A stretch of 28,592 nucleotides of DNA from Scleromatobacter sp038208735 (lineage in GTDB: Bacteria > Pseudomonadota > Gammaproteobacteria > Burkholderiales > Burkholderiaceae_C): the NCBI GenBank assembly GCA_038208735.1, contig JBBQYL010000045.1:1-28592 (forward strand), written 5' to 3'. Both the position numbers and the translations under genes were made by a program. A model generated the notes under the pieces. It searched no databases. It had not been told where the DNA came from and was given only the letters and a program-made list of their open reading frames with translations. Positions 7,264 through 17,061 of the stretch are shown piece after piece. Within the stretch, counting starts at the first letter, position 1. Each line of letters starts with the position of its first letter.

Positions 7264-8106
7264 ATGGCCTTTCTGTCCACGCGCGCCCTGCTGCTGCGGC
7301 GTCACAGCGTGTTGCCCGGGTTCAATCTCGCCCTCGGCTTCGCGCTGCTGTACCTCTGCTTCATCGTCCTGATCCCGCTGTCGGCGGTGTTCCTGAAGAC
7401 CTTCACGGTCAGCTGGGGCACCTTCGTGGCCACCGTCACGTCGCCGCGCGTGATGGCGTCGTATCGCCTCACGTTCGGCGCGTCGCTGCTCGCCGCGCTG
7501 GTCAACGCGGTGTTCGGCCTGCTCGTGTCGTGGGTGCTGGTGCGCTACCGGTTTCCCGGCAAGCGCCTGATCGACGCCCTGGTCGACCTGCCGTTCGCGC
7601 TGCCCACCGCGGTGGCGGGCATCGCGCTGACCACGCTTTACGCGGGCAACGGCTGGATCGGCAAGCTGCTCCCGTTCAAGGTGGCCTACACCCCGCTGGG
7701 CGTTTTCGTGGCGCTCACGTTCATCGGCCTGCCCTTCGTGGTGCGCACGGTGCAGCCGGTGCTCGAAGACCTGCAGCGCGAGCTGGAGGAGGCCGCCGCC
7801 ACGCTGGGCGCATCGCGGCTGCAGACCTTCTACTACGTGATCTTTCCGGCGCTGATGCCCGCGCTGCTCACCGGCTTCGCGCTGGCGTTCGCGCGCGCAC
7901 TGGGCGAGTACGGCTCGGTCATCTTCATCGCCGGCAACATGCCCATGGTCTCCGAGATCACGTCGCTGCTGATCATCACCAAGCTGGAGCAATACGACTA
8001 CGCCGGCGCCACCTCCATCGCGGTGGTGATGCTGGTGGCGGCCTTCCTGCTGCTGCTGATGATCAACCTGCTGCAGGCCTGGGCGCGCAAGCGCCAGGGA
8101 CGTTGA
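7264..8106 (+). CDS. cysT: Sulfate/thiosulfate ABC transporter permease CysT (CysU)
   Basis: This 280-residue inner-membrane subunit pairs with CysW to form the sulfate translocation channel. About six membrane segments are visible, beginning with GFALLYLCFIVLIPLSAVF. The binding-protein-dependent permease loop that docks on the ATPase reads EEAAATLGASRLQTFYYVIFP. ARALGEYGSVIFIAGNMP is a CysT signature. The start is uncertain. I take the ATG at 7264, but a GTG at 7255 lies seven bases after an AGGGGG ribosome site (7242-7247) and is a real alternative. CysW follows after a single base. The usual sulfate-binding-protein gene (sbp or cysP) is not upstream; the CsoR-like gene is there instead. 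Confidence 0.93.
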   Translation: MAFLSTRALLLRRHSVLPGFNLALGFALLYLCFIVLIPLSAVFLKTFTVSWGTFVATVTSPRVMASYRLTFGASLLAALVNAVFGLLVSWVLVRYRFPGKRLIDALVDLPFALPTAVAGIALTTLYAGNGWIGKLLPFKVAYTPLGVFVALTFIGLPFVVRTVQPVLEDLQRELEEAAATLGASRLQTFYYVIFPALMPALLTGFALAFARALGEYGSVIFIAGNMPMVSEITSLLIITKLEQYDYAGATSIAVVMLVAAFLLLLMINLLQAWARKRQGR

Positions 8107-8107
8107 C

Positions 8108-9034
8108 ATGAGCGCCGTCGCTCCCTCCTCGACGCCCAAGCTCGCCGTGGCCGATGCCGGCCCCGTGGTGCGCCCGCTGGCGCCGCCGAGCGTGGCGGAT
8201 GCCGTGAGCGAGCCCGCCTGGGTGCGCCGCACGCTGATCGGCCTGGCGCTCGCGTTCCTCACGCTGTTCCTGTTCGTGCCGCTCGTGTCCGTGTTCGTGC
8301 AGGCGTTCGCCAAGGGCGCCGAGGTGTACTGGGCCGCGCTCACCGAGTCCGACGCGCTGTCGGCGCTGAAGCTCACGCTGATCGCCGCGTTCATCTCGGT
8401 GCCGCTGAACCTCGTGTTCGGCGTGGCCGCGGCGTGGGCCATCGCCAAGTTCGACTTCCGCGGCAAGAACGTCCTGCTCACGCTCATCGACCTGCCGTTC
8501 TCGGTGTCGCCGGTGATCGCCGGCCTCATCTACCTGCTGATCTTCGGCCTGCAGGGCTGGTGCGGCGAATGGCTGCGCGACCACGACCTGAAGATCGTGT
8601 TCGCGGTGCCGGGCATCGTGCTGGCCACGGTGTTCGTCACGTTCCCGTTCATCGCGCGCGAGCTCATCCCGCTGATGCAGGCGCAGGGCCAGGAGCAGGA
8701 GGAGGCCGCGCGCGTGCTGGGCGCCTCGGGCTGGCAGATCCTGTGGCGCGTGACGCTGCCCAACGTCAAGTGGGCGCTGCTGTACGGCGTGATCCTGTGC
8801 AACGCGCGGGCGATGGGCGAGTTCGGCGCGGTCAGCGTGGTCTCGGGCCACATCCGCGGCCAGACCAACACGCTGCCGCTGCACATCGAGATCCTCTACA
8901 ACGACTACCAGTTCGCCGCGGCCTTCGCCGTCGCCTCTCTGCTGGCCGCGCTCGCGCTGGTCACGCTGGTCCTCAAGTACATCGTCGAGCGACGCGCCAG
9001 GTCGTCGCACCGGGAAGCCCGAAATGAGCATTGA
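8108..9034 (+). CDS. cysW: Sulfate/thiosulfate ABC transporter permease CysW
   Basis: This 308-residue inner-membrane protein is the second permease of the sulfate importer. It starts one base after the cysT stop. The first 40 or so residues are a polar extension rich in alanine and proline, longer than in enteric CysW. The ATPase-docking loop reads EEAARVLGASGWQILWRVTLP, and ARAMGEFGAVSVVSGHIRGQ is typical of CysW, as is the TNTLPLHIEILYNDY segment. The end overlaps cysA by 11 bases, so the whole transporter is one translationally linked unit. Confidence 0.94.
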   Translation: MSAVAPSSTPKLAVADAGPVVRPLAPPSVADAVSEPAWVRRTLIGLALAFLTLFLFVPLVSVFVQAFAKGAEVYWAALTESDALSALKLTLIAAFISVPLNLVFGVAAAWAIAKFDFRGKNVLLTLIDLPFSVSPVIAGLIYLLIFGLQGWCGEWLRDHDLKIVFAVPGIVLATVFVTFPFIARELIPLMQAQGQEQEEAARVLGASGWQILWRVTLPNVKWALLYGVILCNARAMGEFGAVSVVSGHIRGQTNTLPLHIEILYNDYQFAAAFAVASLLAALALVTLVLKYIVERRARSSHREARNEH

Positions 9035-10019
9035 AGTTCGCAACGTCACCAAGCGATTCGGCGATCTCGCCGTGTGCGACAACCTGAGCCTGGACGTGCC
9101 CGCCGGCGAACTCGTCGCGCTGCTGGGCCCCTCGGGCTCGGGCAAGACCACGCTGCTGCGTATCATCGCCGGCCTCGAGATGCCCGACTCGGGCAGCGTG
9201 CTGTTCCACGGCGAGGACGCCACCAACACCGAGGTGCGCGACCGCAACGTCGGCTTCGTGTTCCAGCATTACGCGCTGTTCGGCCACATGACCATCGCCG
9301 AGAACGTGGCCTTCGGTCTGCGCGTGCGTCCCAAGGCCACGCGGCCGTCGGAGCGCGAGATCAAGGCCAAGGTCAACGACCTGCTCAAGCTGGTGCAGCT
9401 CGACTGGATCGCCGATCGCCATCCGCACCAGCTGTCCGGCGGCCAGCGCCAGCGCATCGCGCTCGCCCGCGCGCTGGCGGTGGAGCCCAAGGTGCTGCTG
9501 CTGGACGAGCCCTTCGGCGCGCTCGATGCCAAGGTGCGCAAGGAGCTGCGCCGCTGGCTGCGCCGCCTGCACGACGAGATGCACGTCACCAGCGTGTTCG
9601 TCACGCACGACCAGGAAGAGGCCATGGAGGTGGCCGACCGCGTGGTCGTCATGAACCAGGGCAAGATCGAGCAGCAGGGCGCGCCGAGCGAGGTCTACGA
9701 CCACCCGGCCACGCCGTTCGTGCTGCAGTTCCTGGGCGACGTGAACCTGTTCGCGCGCGGCTCGGAGACCGACTACGTGCGCCCGCACGAGATCGACATC
9801 GTGGCCGTGCCCGAGCCCGACACCTGGTCGGTGACCGTGGGCCAGATGCTCACCGTGGGGCCCAACACGCGCATCGAGTTCAAGCGCGACGACGACGGCA
9901 GCTTCGTCGACGTCGAGCTCACGCGCCAGGACTTTTTGGCCACGCGCGAGCGGCTGGGATTGGTGACCGGCGCGCGCGTGTTCCTGAAGCCACGGCACAT
10001 CACCCGCTTCGCCGCATAG
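9024..10019 (+). CDS. cysA: Sulfate/thiosulfate ABC transporter ATP-binding protein CysA
   Basis: This 331-residue cytoplasmic ATPase powers sulfate import. The nucleotide-binding domain is complete: Walker A GPSGSGKTT, the Q-loop segment VFQHYALFGHMT, signature LSGGQRQR, Walker B VLLLDEPFGALD and the switch histidine in VFVTHDQEEAME. A C-terminal TOBE-like regulatory region follows (YVRPHEIDI onward, about residues 250-331). Length is slightly below enteric CysA because this C-terminal part is shorter. It is the last gene of the cluster; only three bases separate its stop from the convergent GGDEF gene. Confidence 0.95.
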   Translation: MSIEVRNVTKRFGDLAVCDNLSLDVPAGELVALLGPSGSGKTTLLRIIAGLEMPDSGSVLFHGEDATNTEVRDRNVGFVFQHYALFGHMTIAENVAFGLRVRPKATRPSEREIKAKVNDLLKLVQLDWIADRHPHQLSGGQRQRIALARALAVEPKVLLLDEPFGALDAKVRKELRRWLRRLHDEMHVTSVFVTHDQEEAMEVADRVVVMNQGKIEQQGAPSEVYDHPATPFVLQFLGDVNLFARGSETDYVRPHEIDIVAVPEPDTWSVTVGQMLTVGPNTRIEFKRDDDGSFVDVELTRQDFLATRERLGLVTGARVFLKPRHITRFAA

Positions 10020-10022
10020 GCG

Positions 10023-11859
<1,837 letters not shown>

Positions 11860-11986
11860 TGGTCAACCAGGATGGCCGCTGCACCCCGGATTGGAGCGCT
11901 TCACCCCCGGGATCGGCGGTCCGCCGCGGATCTTGAGGTCTCCCCCACGGGTGCAAGCGGCCGGACCGTTGGAAAGTGCGCGTTTC

Positions 11987-12026
11987 GAACGATATCGATG
12001 ACTATCGTTCTAGAGGCATTCCTCTA
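11987..12026 (-). terminator. Two tandem inverted repeats at the 3' end of cysB
   Basis: The first, TAGAGG-AATG-CCTCTA on the minus strand (12011-12026), begins with the cysB stop codon itself. The second, with arms GAACGATA / TATCGTTC and an eight-base spacer (11987-12010), follows with no gap. They are well placed to end cysB transcription. No thymine run follows, and the second repeat resembles a protein-binding site, so an operator for the downstream GGDEF gene is the alternative. Confidence 0.45.
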
Positions 12027-12971
12027 CAGCGGCGCCTGCTCGGTGTCGCTGGGCGCCGCCTGCGCGGCCTCCACCACCTCGCGCGTGAGGTGCGACGCGA
12101 AGGTCTGGATGAAGTCGTAGGCGTAGCCGCGCAGCAGGCCGCCGCGACGCACGGCCACGCTGGTGGTGTTGATGGAGAACAGGTGGCGCGCGTCGACCGC
12201 GCGCAGGCGGCCGGGCTGGTCGTCGTCCATCGCGATGGAGGCCAGGATGCCCACGCCCAGGCCCAGGTCGACGTAGGTCTTGATGATGTCGGCGTCCATC
12301 GCGGTGATCACGATGTCGGGGCGCAGGCCCGCGCGCTTGAACGCGGCGTCGATGCTCCAGCGGCCGGTGAGGCCGATGTCGTACGTGATGATCGGGTACT
12401 TGGCCAGGCGCTCCAGCGTCACCTCGCCGTCGGCCACCAGCGGATGGCCCTCGGGCACGACGATGGAGTGCGTCCAGCGATAGCACGGCAGCGCCACCAG
12501 CTCGGGACGCTCGGCCAGCAGGTGCGACGCGATGCCGATGTCGACGGTGCCGGTGAGCAGCATCTGGGCAATCTGCTCGGGCGAGCCCTGGTGCAACTGC
12601 AGCTGGACGTTGGGGTGGGCCGCCCGGAAATCGCGCACGGCCGTGGGCAGCGCGTAGCGCGCCTGGGAGTGGGTGGCGGCGATGGTGAGCACGCCGCTGG
12701 TTCCCTGCGTGAACTCCTCGCTGGCGCGCTGCAGGCTCTCGGCGTCCTGCAGCAGGCGCTCCACCCAGGGCAGCACGGCCACGCCGGGCTGGGTGAGGCC
12801 GGTGAGGCGCTTGCCCACGCGCACGAAGATCTCGACGCCCAGTTCATCCTCGAGCTCGCGGATCTGGCGGCTGACGCCCGGCTGCGACGTGTGCAGCGCC
12901 TGGGCGACCTCGGTGAGGTTGAAGCCCCGGCGCACGGCCTCGCGCACGGAGCGCAACTGTTGGAAGTTCAT
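12024..12971 (-). CDS. cysB: CysB-family LysR-type transcriptional regulator
   Basis: This 315-residue regulator has an N-terminal winged helix-turn-helix (residues about 1-60: MNFQQLRSVREAVRRGFNLT, ALHTSQPGVSRQIRELEDEL) and a C-terminal effector domain. The FNLTEVA...SQPGVS pattern and the TTHSQARY-like motif (ATHSQARYALP, about residue 100) are specific to CysB/Cbl proteins, which bind O- or N-acetylserine or sulfate and control sulfur assimilation. The location two genes from cysTWA supports that role. The ATG sits six bases after a GATAAT hexamer inside an inverted repeat, suggesting autoregulation and a leaderless message. CysB and Cbl cannot be told apart from this window alone. Confidence 0.9.
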   Translation of the reverse strand: MNFQQLRSVREAVRRGFNLTEVAQALHTSQPGVSRQIRELEDELGVEIFVRVGKRLTGLTQPGVAVLPWVERLLQDAESLQRASEEFTQGTSGVLTIAATHSQARYALPTAVRDFRAAHPNVQLQLHQGSPEQIAQMLLTGTVDIGIASHLLAERPELVALPCYRWTHSIVVPEGHPLVADGEVTLERLAKYPIITYDIGLTGRWSIDAAFKRAGLRPDIVITAMDADIIKTYVDLGLGVGILASIAMDDDQPGRLRAVDARHLFSINTTSVAVRRGGLLRGYAYDFIQTFASHLTREVVEAAQAAPSDTEQAPL

Positions 12972-12977
12972 GAAACG

Positions 12978-12999
12978 ATTATCGAACCCTACTCGATAA
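12978..12999 (-). promoter_or_regulatory. cysB -10 element embedded in an inverted repeat
   Basis: The arms TTATCGA and TCGATAA (12979-12999) are perfectly complementary with a seven-base spacer. The proximal arm overlaps GATAAT (minus strand, 12983-12978), which ends six bases before the cysB ATG. LysR-type regulators commonly bind such dyads at their own promoters, so this is a likely autorepression site. No good -35 hexamer is seen. Confidence 0.5.
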
Positions 13000-13040
13000 C
13001 CGCATATGCCTTATGCCGCAGAAGCATTTGTGAAAACCGA

Positions 13041-13406
13041 CTATGCCCCGGATGCCATCACCAACGCGATGCCGATCGCTGCGGGAATCGCCTGGATGAA
13101 CAGGATCTTGCGCGTCGCCGTCAGGCCACCGTACAGCCCTGCCACCAGGATGCAGCCGAGGAAGAACAGCTTGACGCCGTGTCCTTCGGTGCCGAGGTAC
13201 AGGCCCCATGCGAGCCCGGCTGCCAGGAACCCGTTGTAGAGCCCCTGGTTCGCGGCCAGCACCTTGCTGGCCTCGGCGAATTCCGCCGTCGTGCCGAATG
13301 CCCGGCGGCCCCGCTGGGTCGTCCACAGGAACATCTCCAGCACCAGGATGTAGACGTGCAGCAGCGCCAGCAGGGCGACGAAGATGTTGGCGACGGTGGT
13401 GAGCAT
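13041..13406 (-). CDS. DUF1304 family small membrane protein
   Basis: This 121-residue protein has four predicted membrane helices (for example IFVALLALLHVYILVLEMFL near the N-terminus). The family pattern is visible: an early His and Glu in the first helix, FLW, then NQGLYNGFLAAGLAWGL, and a C-terminal GLYGGLTATRKILFIQAIPA segment. DUF1304 proteins are widespread inner-membrane proteins of unknown function. The ATG at 13404-13406 is chosen because AAGGA lies eight bases before it; a longer frame to 13544 would run through the intergenic hairpin. It is a separate unit downstream of mnmA. Confidence 0.85.
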   Translation of the reverse strand: MLTTVANIFVALLALLHVYILVLEMFLWTTQRGRRAFGTTAEFAEASKVLAANQGLYNGFLAAGLAWGLYLGTEGHGVKLFFLGCILVAGLYGGLTATRKILFIQAIPAAIGIALVMASGA

Positions 13407-13448
13407 CGAGCGATCCTTGAAATTGGAACGCGAGCATGCCATGCGCCA

Positions 13449-13494
13449 AGGTGTCTGGCATCTCCTGCGTACCCGCAGGCGATGCCAGACACCT
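13449..13494 (-). repeat. 46-base near-perfect hairpin between mnmA and the DUF1304 gene
   Basis: A 14-bp stem (AGGTGTCTGGCATC / GATGCCAGACACCT) is followed by a single T/C mismatch, a further 6-bp stem (CCTGCG / CGCAGG) and a TACC loop. Three more pairs are possible beyond a bulged base (CCA 13446-13448 with TGG 13496-13498). It begins five bases after the mnmA stop, where a terminator would sit, but has no thymine run. Such long GC hairpins are often dispersed intergenic repeats. Confidence 0.6.
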
Positions 13495-13498
13495 CTGG

Positions 13499-14620
13499 TC
13501 AGCCCAGCGTCGTTGCCGACTCGATCACGCCGCCGCCCAGGCACACGTCGCCGTCATACAGCACGGCCGATTGCCCGGGAGTGACCGCCCACTGCGCATC
13601 AGGAAAGCTCAGTGCGATCGACGCCTCGTCGCAGGCGCGTTCCAGCGTGCAGGCCGCATCCGCCTGCCGATAGCGCGCCTTCGACGCCAGCTCGCCGGCC
13701 TCAGGCGTCGCCCCCGCCACCCAGCTGAGATCCATCGCGCCGAGCCGACGCGACAGCAACCAGGGATGGTCGTGCCCCTGCACCACGCGCAAGGTATTGG
13801 TGTCCATCTCCTTGCGCGCCACGAACCAGGGCGCGTGCTCGCCGCCGCCGCGCTGGCCGCGCTTTTCCTTCACGCCGCCGATGCCCAGGCCCTGGCGCTG
13901 GCCCAGCGTGTAGAAGCTCAGGCCCACATGCTCGCCCAGCTTGCGACCGCGGTCGTCCAGGATCGGGCCGGGGTTCTGCGCCAGGTACTTGTTCAGGAAC
14001 TCGCGGAACGGACGCTCGCCGATGAAGCAGATGCCGGTCGAATCCTTCTTCTTCGCGTTGGGCAGGTTGATCTCGTCGGCGATGCGGCGCACCTCGGTCT
14101 TGTGCAATTCGCCCACGGGGAACAGCGTCTGCGCCAGCTGTGCCTGGTTCAGGCGGTGCAGGAAGTAGCTCTGGTCCTTGCCCGGATCCAGGCCCTTCAG
14201 CAGCTCGTGCCGCCCGGTGGCCTCGTTCAGCCGCACGCGGGCGTAGTGTCCCGTGGCGATGCTGTCGGCGCCCAGGCGCATCGCGTGGTCCAGGAACGCC
14301 TTGAACTTGATCTCGGCGTTGCACAGCACGTCGGGGTTGGGCGTGCGGCCGGCGCGGTGCTCGCGCAGGAACTCGGCGAACACGCGATCCTTGTATTCGG
14401 CCGCGAAGTTGACGTGCTCGATCTCGATGTCCAGCACGTCGGCCACGCTGGCGGCGTCCAGGAAGTCCTGGCGCGTCGAGCAGTACTCGTCGTCGTCATC
14501 GTCTTCCCAGTTCTTCATGAAGATGCCGACGACCTCGTGCCCCTGCTTCTTGAGCAGGTGGGCCGTCACCGCCGAATCGACACCGCCGGACAGGCCGACC
14601 ACCACACGCTTCGCACACAT
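13499..14620 (-). CDS. mnmA: tRNA-specific 2-thiouridylase MnmA
   Basis: This 373-residue cytoplasmic enzyme makes the 2-thiouridine at wobble position 34 of Lys, Glu and Gln tRNAs, using ATP and sulfur relayed through the Tus/IscS system. Visible features are the PP-loop SGGVDS (residues 11-16), the catalytic cysteines Cys100 (NPDVLCNAEIKF) and Cys198 (STGICFIGER), the GHYAR and GKDQSYFL segments, and the C-terminal LGGGVIE beta-barrel. Length matches the family. The start MCAKRVVVGLSGGVDS follows a TACAAT hexamer by six bases and has no well-spaced ribosome site. The Nudix gene lies 47 bases upstream on the same strand, the same pairing as nudJ-mnmA in Escherichia coli. Confidence 0.96.
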   Translation of the reverse strand: MCAKRVVVGLSGGVDSAVTAHLLKKQGHEVVGIFMKNWEDDDDDEYCSTRQDFLDAASVADVLDIEIEHVNFAAEYKDRVFAEFLREHRAGRTPNPDVLCNAEIKFKAFLDHAMRLGADSIATGHYARVRLNEATGRHELLKGLDPGKDQSYFLHRLNQAQLAQTLFPVGELHKTEVRRIADEINLPNAKKKDSTGICFIGERPFREFLNKYLAQNPGPILDDRGRKLGEHVGLSFYTLGQRQGLGIGGVKEKRGQRGGGEHAPWFVARKEMDTNTLRVVQGHDHPWLLSRRLGAMDLSWVAGATPEAGELASKARYRQADAACTLERACDEASIALSFPDAQWAVTPGQSAVLYDGDVCLGGGVIESATTLG

Positions 14621-14626
14621 GCCTCG

Positions 14627-14632
14627 ATTGTA
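14627..14632 (-). promoter_or_regulatory. Candidate -10 element of mnmA
   Basis: TACAAT (five of six consensus bases) ends six bases before the mnmA ATG at 14620. This predicts initiation at the start codon. No -35 consensus is visible upstream, where GC-rich palindromic sequence (CCGGGCCCGG, 14639-14648) occurs. Confidence 0.35.
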
Positions 14633-14667
14633 GGAAACCCGGGCCCGGCGCGCGCCGCAAAGGCCTC

Positions 14668-15177
14668 TCAGGGTTCCGAGGTGACGGCGCCCGCGTCGGG
14701 CGAGGCCACGCTGGGGTGCGTGAACAGGGCGTCCAGCGGCAGGCGCTTGCCGGCGCGGTGATCCTCGATGCATTGCAGCACCAGCGGGCCTCGCAGGCGG
14801 TCGCTGGCGGCACGCACCTCGTCGACAGTCATCCAGAGGGTGCGCACCACGGGACTGTCGAGCGCCTGGCCGGGCACCGGATCGCTGGCCGTGCCGCAGA
14901 ACGCGAAGCGCATGTAGGTGACGCCGGGGCCGCGGTCGGTGTCGGGGTTGCGCGCCATGTAGACGCCCAGCAGGGCCTCGGGCGTGAAGTGGCAGGCGGT
15001 CTCCTCGAGCGCCTCGCGCATCGCGCCGGCAAGGGGCGACTCGCCGGGCTCGAGGCCGCCGGCGGGGTTGTTGATGCGCAGGCCGTCCCGCGTCATCTCC
15101 TCGATCATCAGGTAGCGGCCGTCCTTCTCGATGACGGCGGCTACGGTGACGCTAGGCTTCCAACGATCTGCTCCCAT
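14668..15177 (-). CDS. NudJ-like Nudix hydrolase
   Basis: This 169-residue protein has a Nudix box at about residues 40-62 (GGLEPGESPLAGAMREALEE), matching the G-x5-E-x7-REU-x-EE metal-binding motif, with alanine where the later glycine usually stands. The N-terminus WKPSVTVAAVIEKDGRYLMI is typical of NudJ, a phosphatase acting on thiamine and nucleoside di/triphosphates. Adjacency to mnmA, as in enteric bacteria, supports the NudJ assignment. The start is set at the ATG at 15175-15177; upstream lies GACAAT eight bases away, so this message too may be nearly leaderless. The exact substrate cannot be read from sequence. Confidence 0.88.
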   Translation of the reverse strand: MGADRWKPSVTVAAVIEKDGRYLMIEEMTRDGLRINNPAGGLEPGESPLAGAMREALEETACHFTPEALLGVYMARNPDTDRGPGVTYMRFAFCGTASDPVPGQALDSPVVRTLWMTVDEVRAASDRLRGPLVLQCIEDHRAGKRLPLDALFTHPSVASPDAGAVTSEP

Positions 15178-15220
15178 GGCTGGCGATTGTCGCGGCGCCC
15201 GCGCCCGCAGGCCAGCAAAT

Positions 15221-15240
15221 CCGTGGGGGAAGCCCCGCGG
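15221..15240. promoter_or_regulatory. Hairpin in the nudJ-like/pntAA divergent region
   Basis: An 8-pair stem (CCGTGGGG / CCCCGCGG, one G-T wobble) with a GAAG loop lies in the 168-base gap between the divergent genes, 105 bases before pntAA. Function is unknown. The rest of the gap holds a possible extended -10 (TGTGTAAGCT, about 15304-15313) for pntAA and its ribosome site. Confidence 0.3.
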
Positions 15241-15345
15241 GTGTGGCGTTGCGTTCACGCTGAATCGCCCGGGGAACAGGCCCTGAACGCCGCCGAGCAA
15301 ACTGTGTAAGCTTGCGCAGCCCATTCTCGAGGCAAGGAGACTTCC

Positions 15346-16476
<1,131 letters not shown>

Positions 16477-16498
16477 ACCCATAAAGCGAGGAGTCTCC

Positions 16499-16819
16499 AT
16501 GGACATCGTCTCTCCCACGATCATCAACCTGATCATCTTCGTGCTGGCGATCTACGTCGGCTTCCACGTGGTGTGGAACGTGACGCCCGCGCTGCACACG
16601 CCGCTGATGGCGGTCACCAACGCGATCTCGGCCATCGTGATCGTGGGCGCGATGCTCGCCGCGGGCCTCACCGAAGGCGTTCTGGCCAAGACCATGGGCG
16701 TGCTGGCCGTCACGCTGGCCGCGGTCAACGTGTTCGGCGGCTTCCTGGTCACGCGGCGAATGCTGGAGATGTTCCGCAAGAAGGAACGGCCGGCCGCTCC
16801 AAAGGACGGCAAGCAATGA
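16499..16819 (+). CDS. pntAB: NAD(P) transhydrogenase, alpha-2 subunit (PntAB, membrane part)
   Basis: This 106-residue inner-membrane subunit supplies part of the proton channel (domain II). Three hydrophobic helices are visible: IINLIIFVLAIYVGFHVVWN, NAISAIVIVGAMLAAGL and VLAVTLAAVNVFGGFLVTRR. The sequence TPALHTPLMAVTNAISAIV is a hallmark of the family. The start ATG at 16499 is preceded by GAGGAG at an appropriate distance; a longer frame to 16394 only reads through the end of pntAA. The stop overlaps the next gene by four bases (ATGA). The ending MFRKKERPAAPKDGKQ is a short charged tail. Confidence 0.94.
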   Translation: MDIVSPTIINLIIFVLAIYVGFHVVWNVTPALHTPLMAVTNAISAIVIVGAMLAAGLTEGVLAKTMGVLAVTLAAVNVFGGFLVTRRMLEMFRKKERPAAPKDGKQ

Positions 16820-17061
16820 TCACCCTCGTTCCCGACAGCCCGGCGCCGGGCCGCAGCCTGTTCTGGCGCGTGCTGCATTTGGTGGCCGGCGTGGCGCTGT
16901 TCCTCTACGCGCTGCGCGTGCTGCCGCCGATGCCGCTGCAGCGCGGCGCGCTGGTGCTGGTCGCCGCCCTGCTGGCGGCCGGCTCGATGGCGCTCACCGA
17001 CTCGGTGATCGGCGTCCTGTCCGCATGGTTCGACCGGACGCAGAAGGGTGCCAAGCCATGA
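16816..17061 (+). CDS. 81-residue membrane protein of unknown function inside the transhydrogenase operon
   Basis: The frame runs from an ATG overlapping the pntAB stop to a stop that overlaps the pntB ATG, four bases each time, so it is coupled on both sides. Two hydrophobic helices are visible (about residues 16-37, VLHLVAGVALFLYALRVLPP, and 44-70, GALVLVAALLAAGSMALTDS), with short polar ends and a basic C-terminus (WFDRTQKGAKP). I do not recognise a family. It is not a known domain of the transhydrogenase, because PntAA, PntAB and PntB look complete without it. An accessory, assembly or stabilising subunit is a reasonable inference from the overlaps alone. Confidence 0.75.
   Translation: MITLVPDSPAPGRSLFWRVLHLVAGVALFLYALRVLPPMPLQRGALVLVAALLAAGSMALTDSVIGVLSAWFDRTQKGAKP

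Noticed and set aside
12979..13461. A minus-strand frame of 160 codons overlapping the DUF1304 gene
   Set aside because: The DUF1304 frame has the family sequence, membrane helices and a ribosome site; this one has none.
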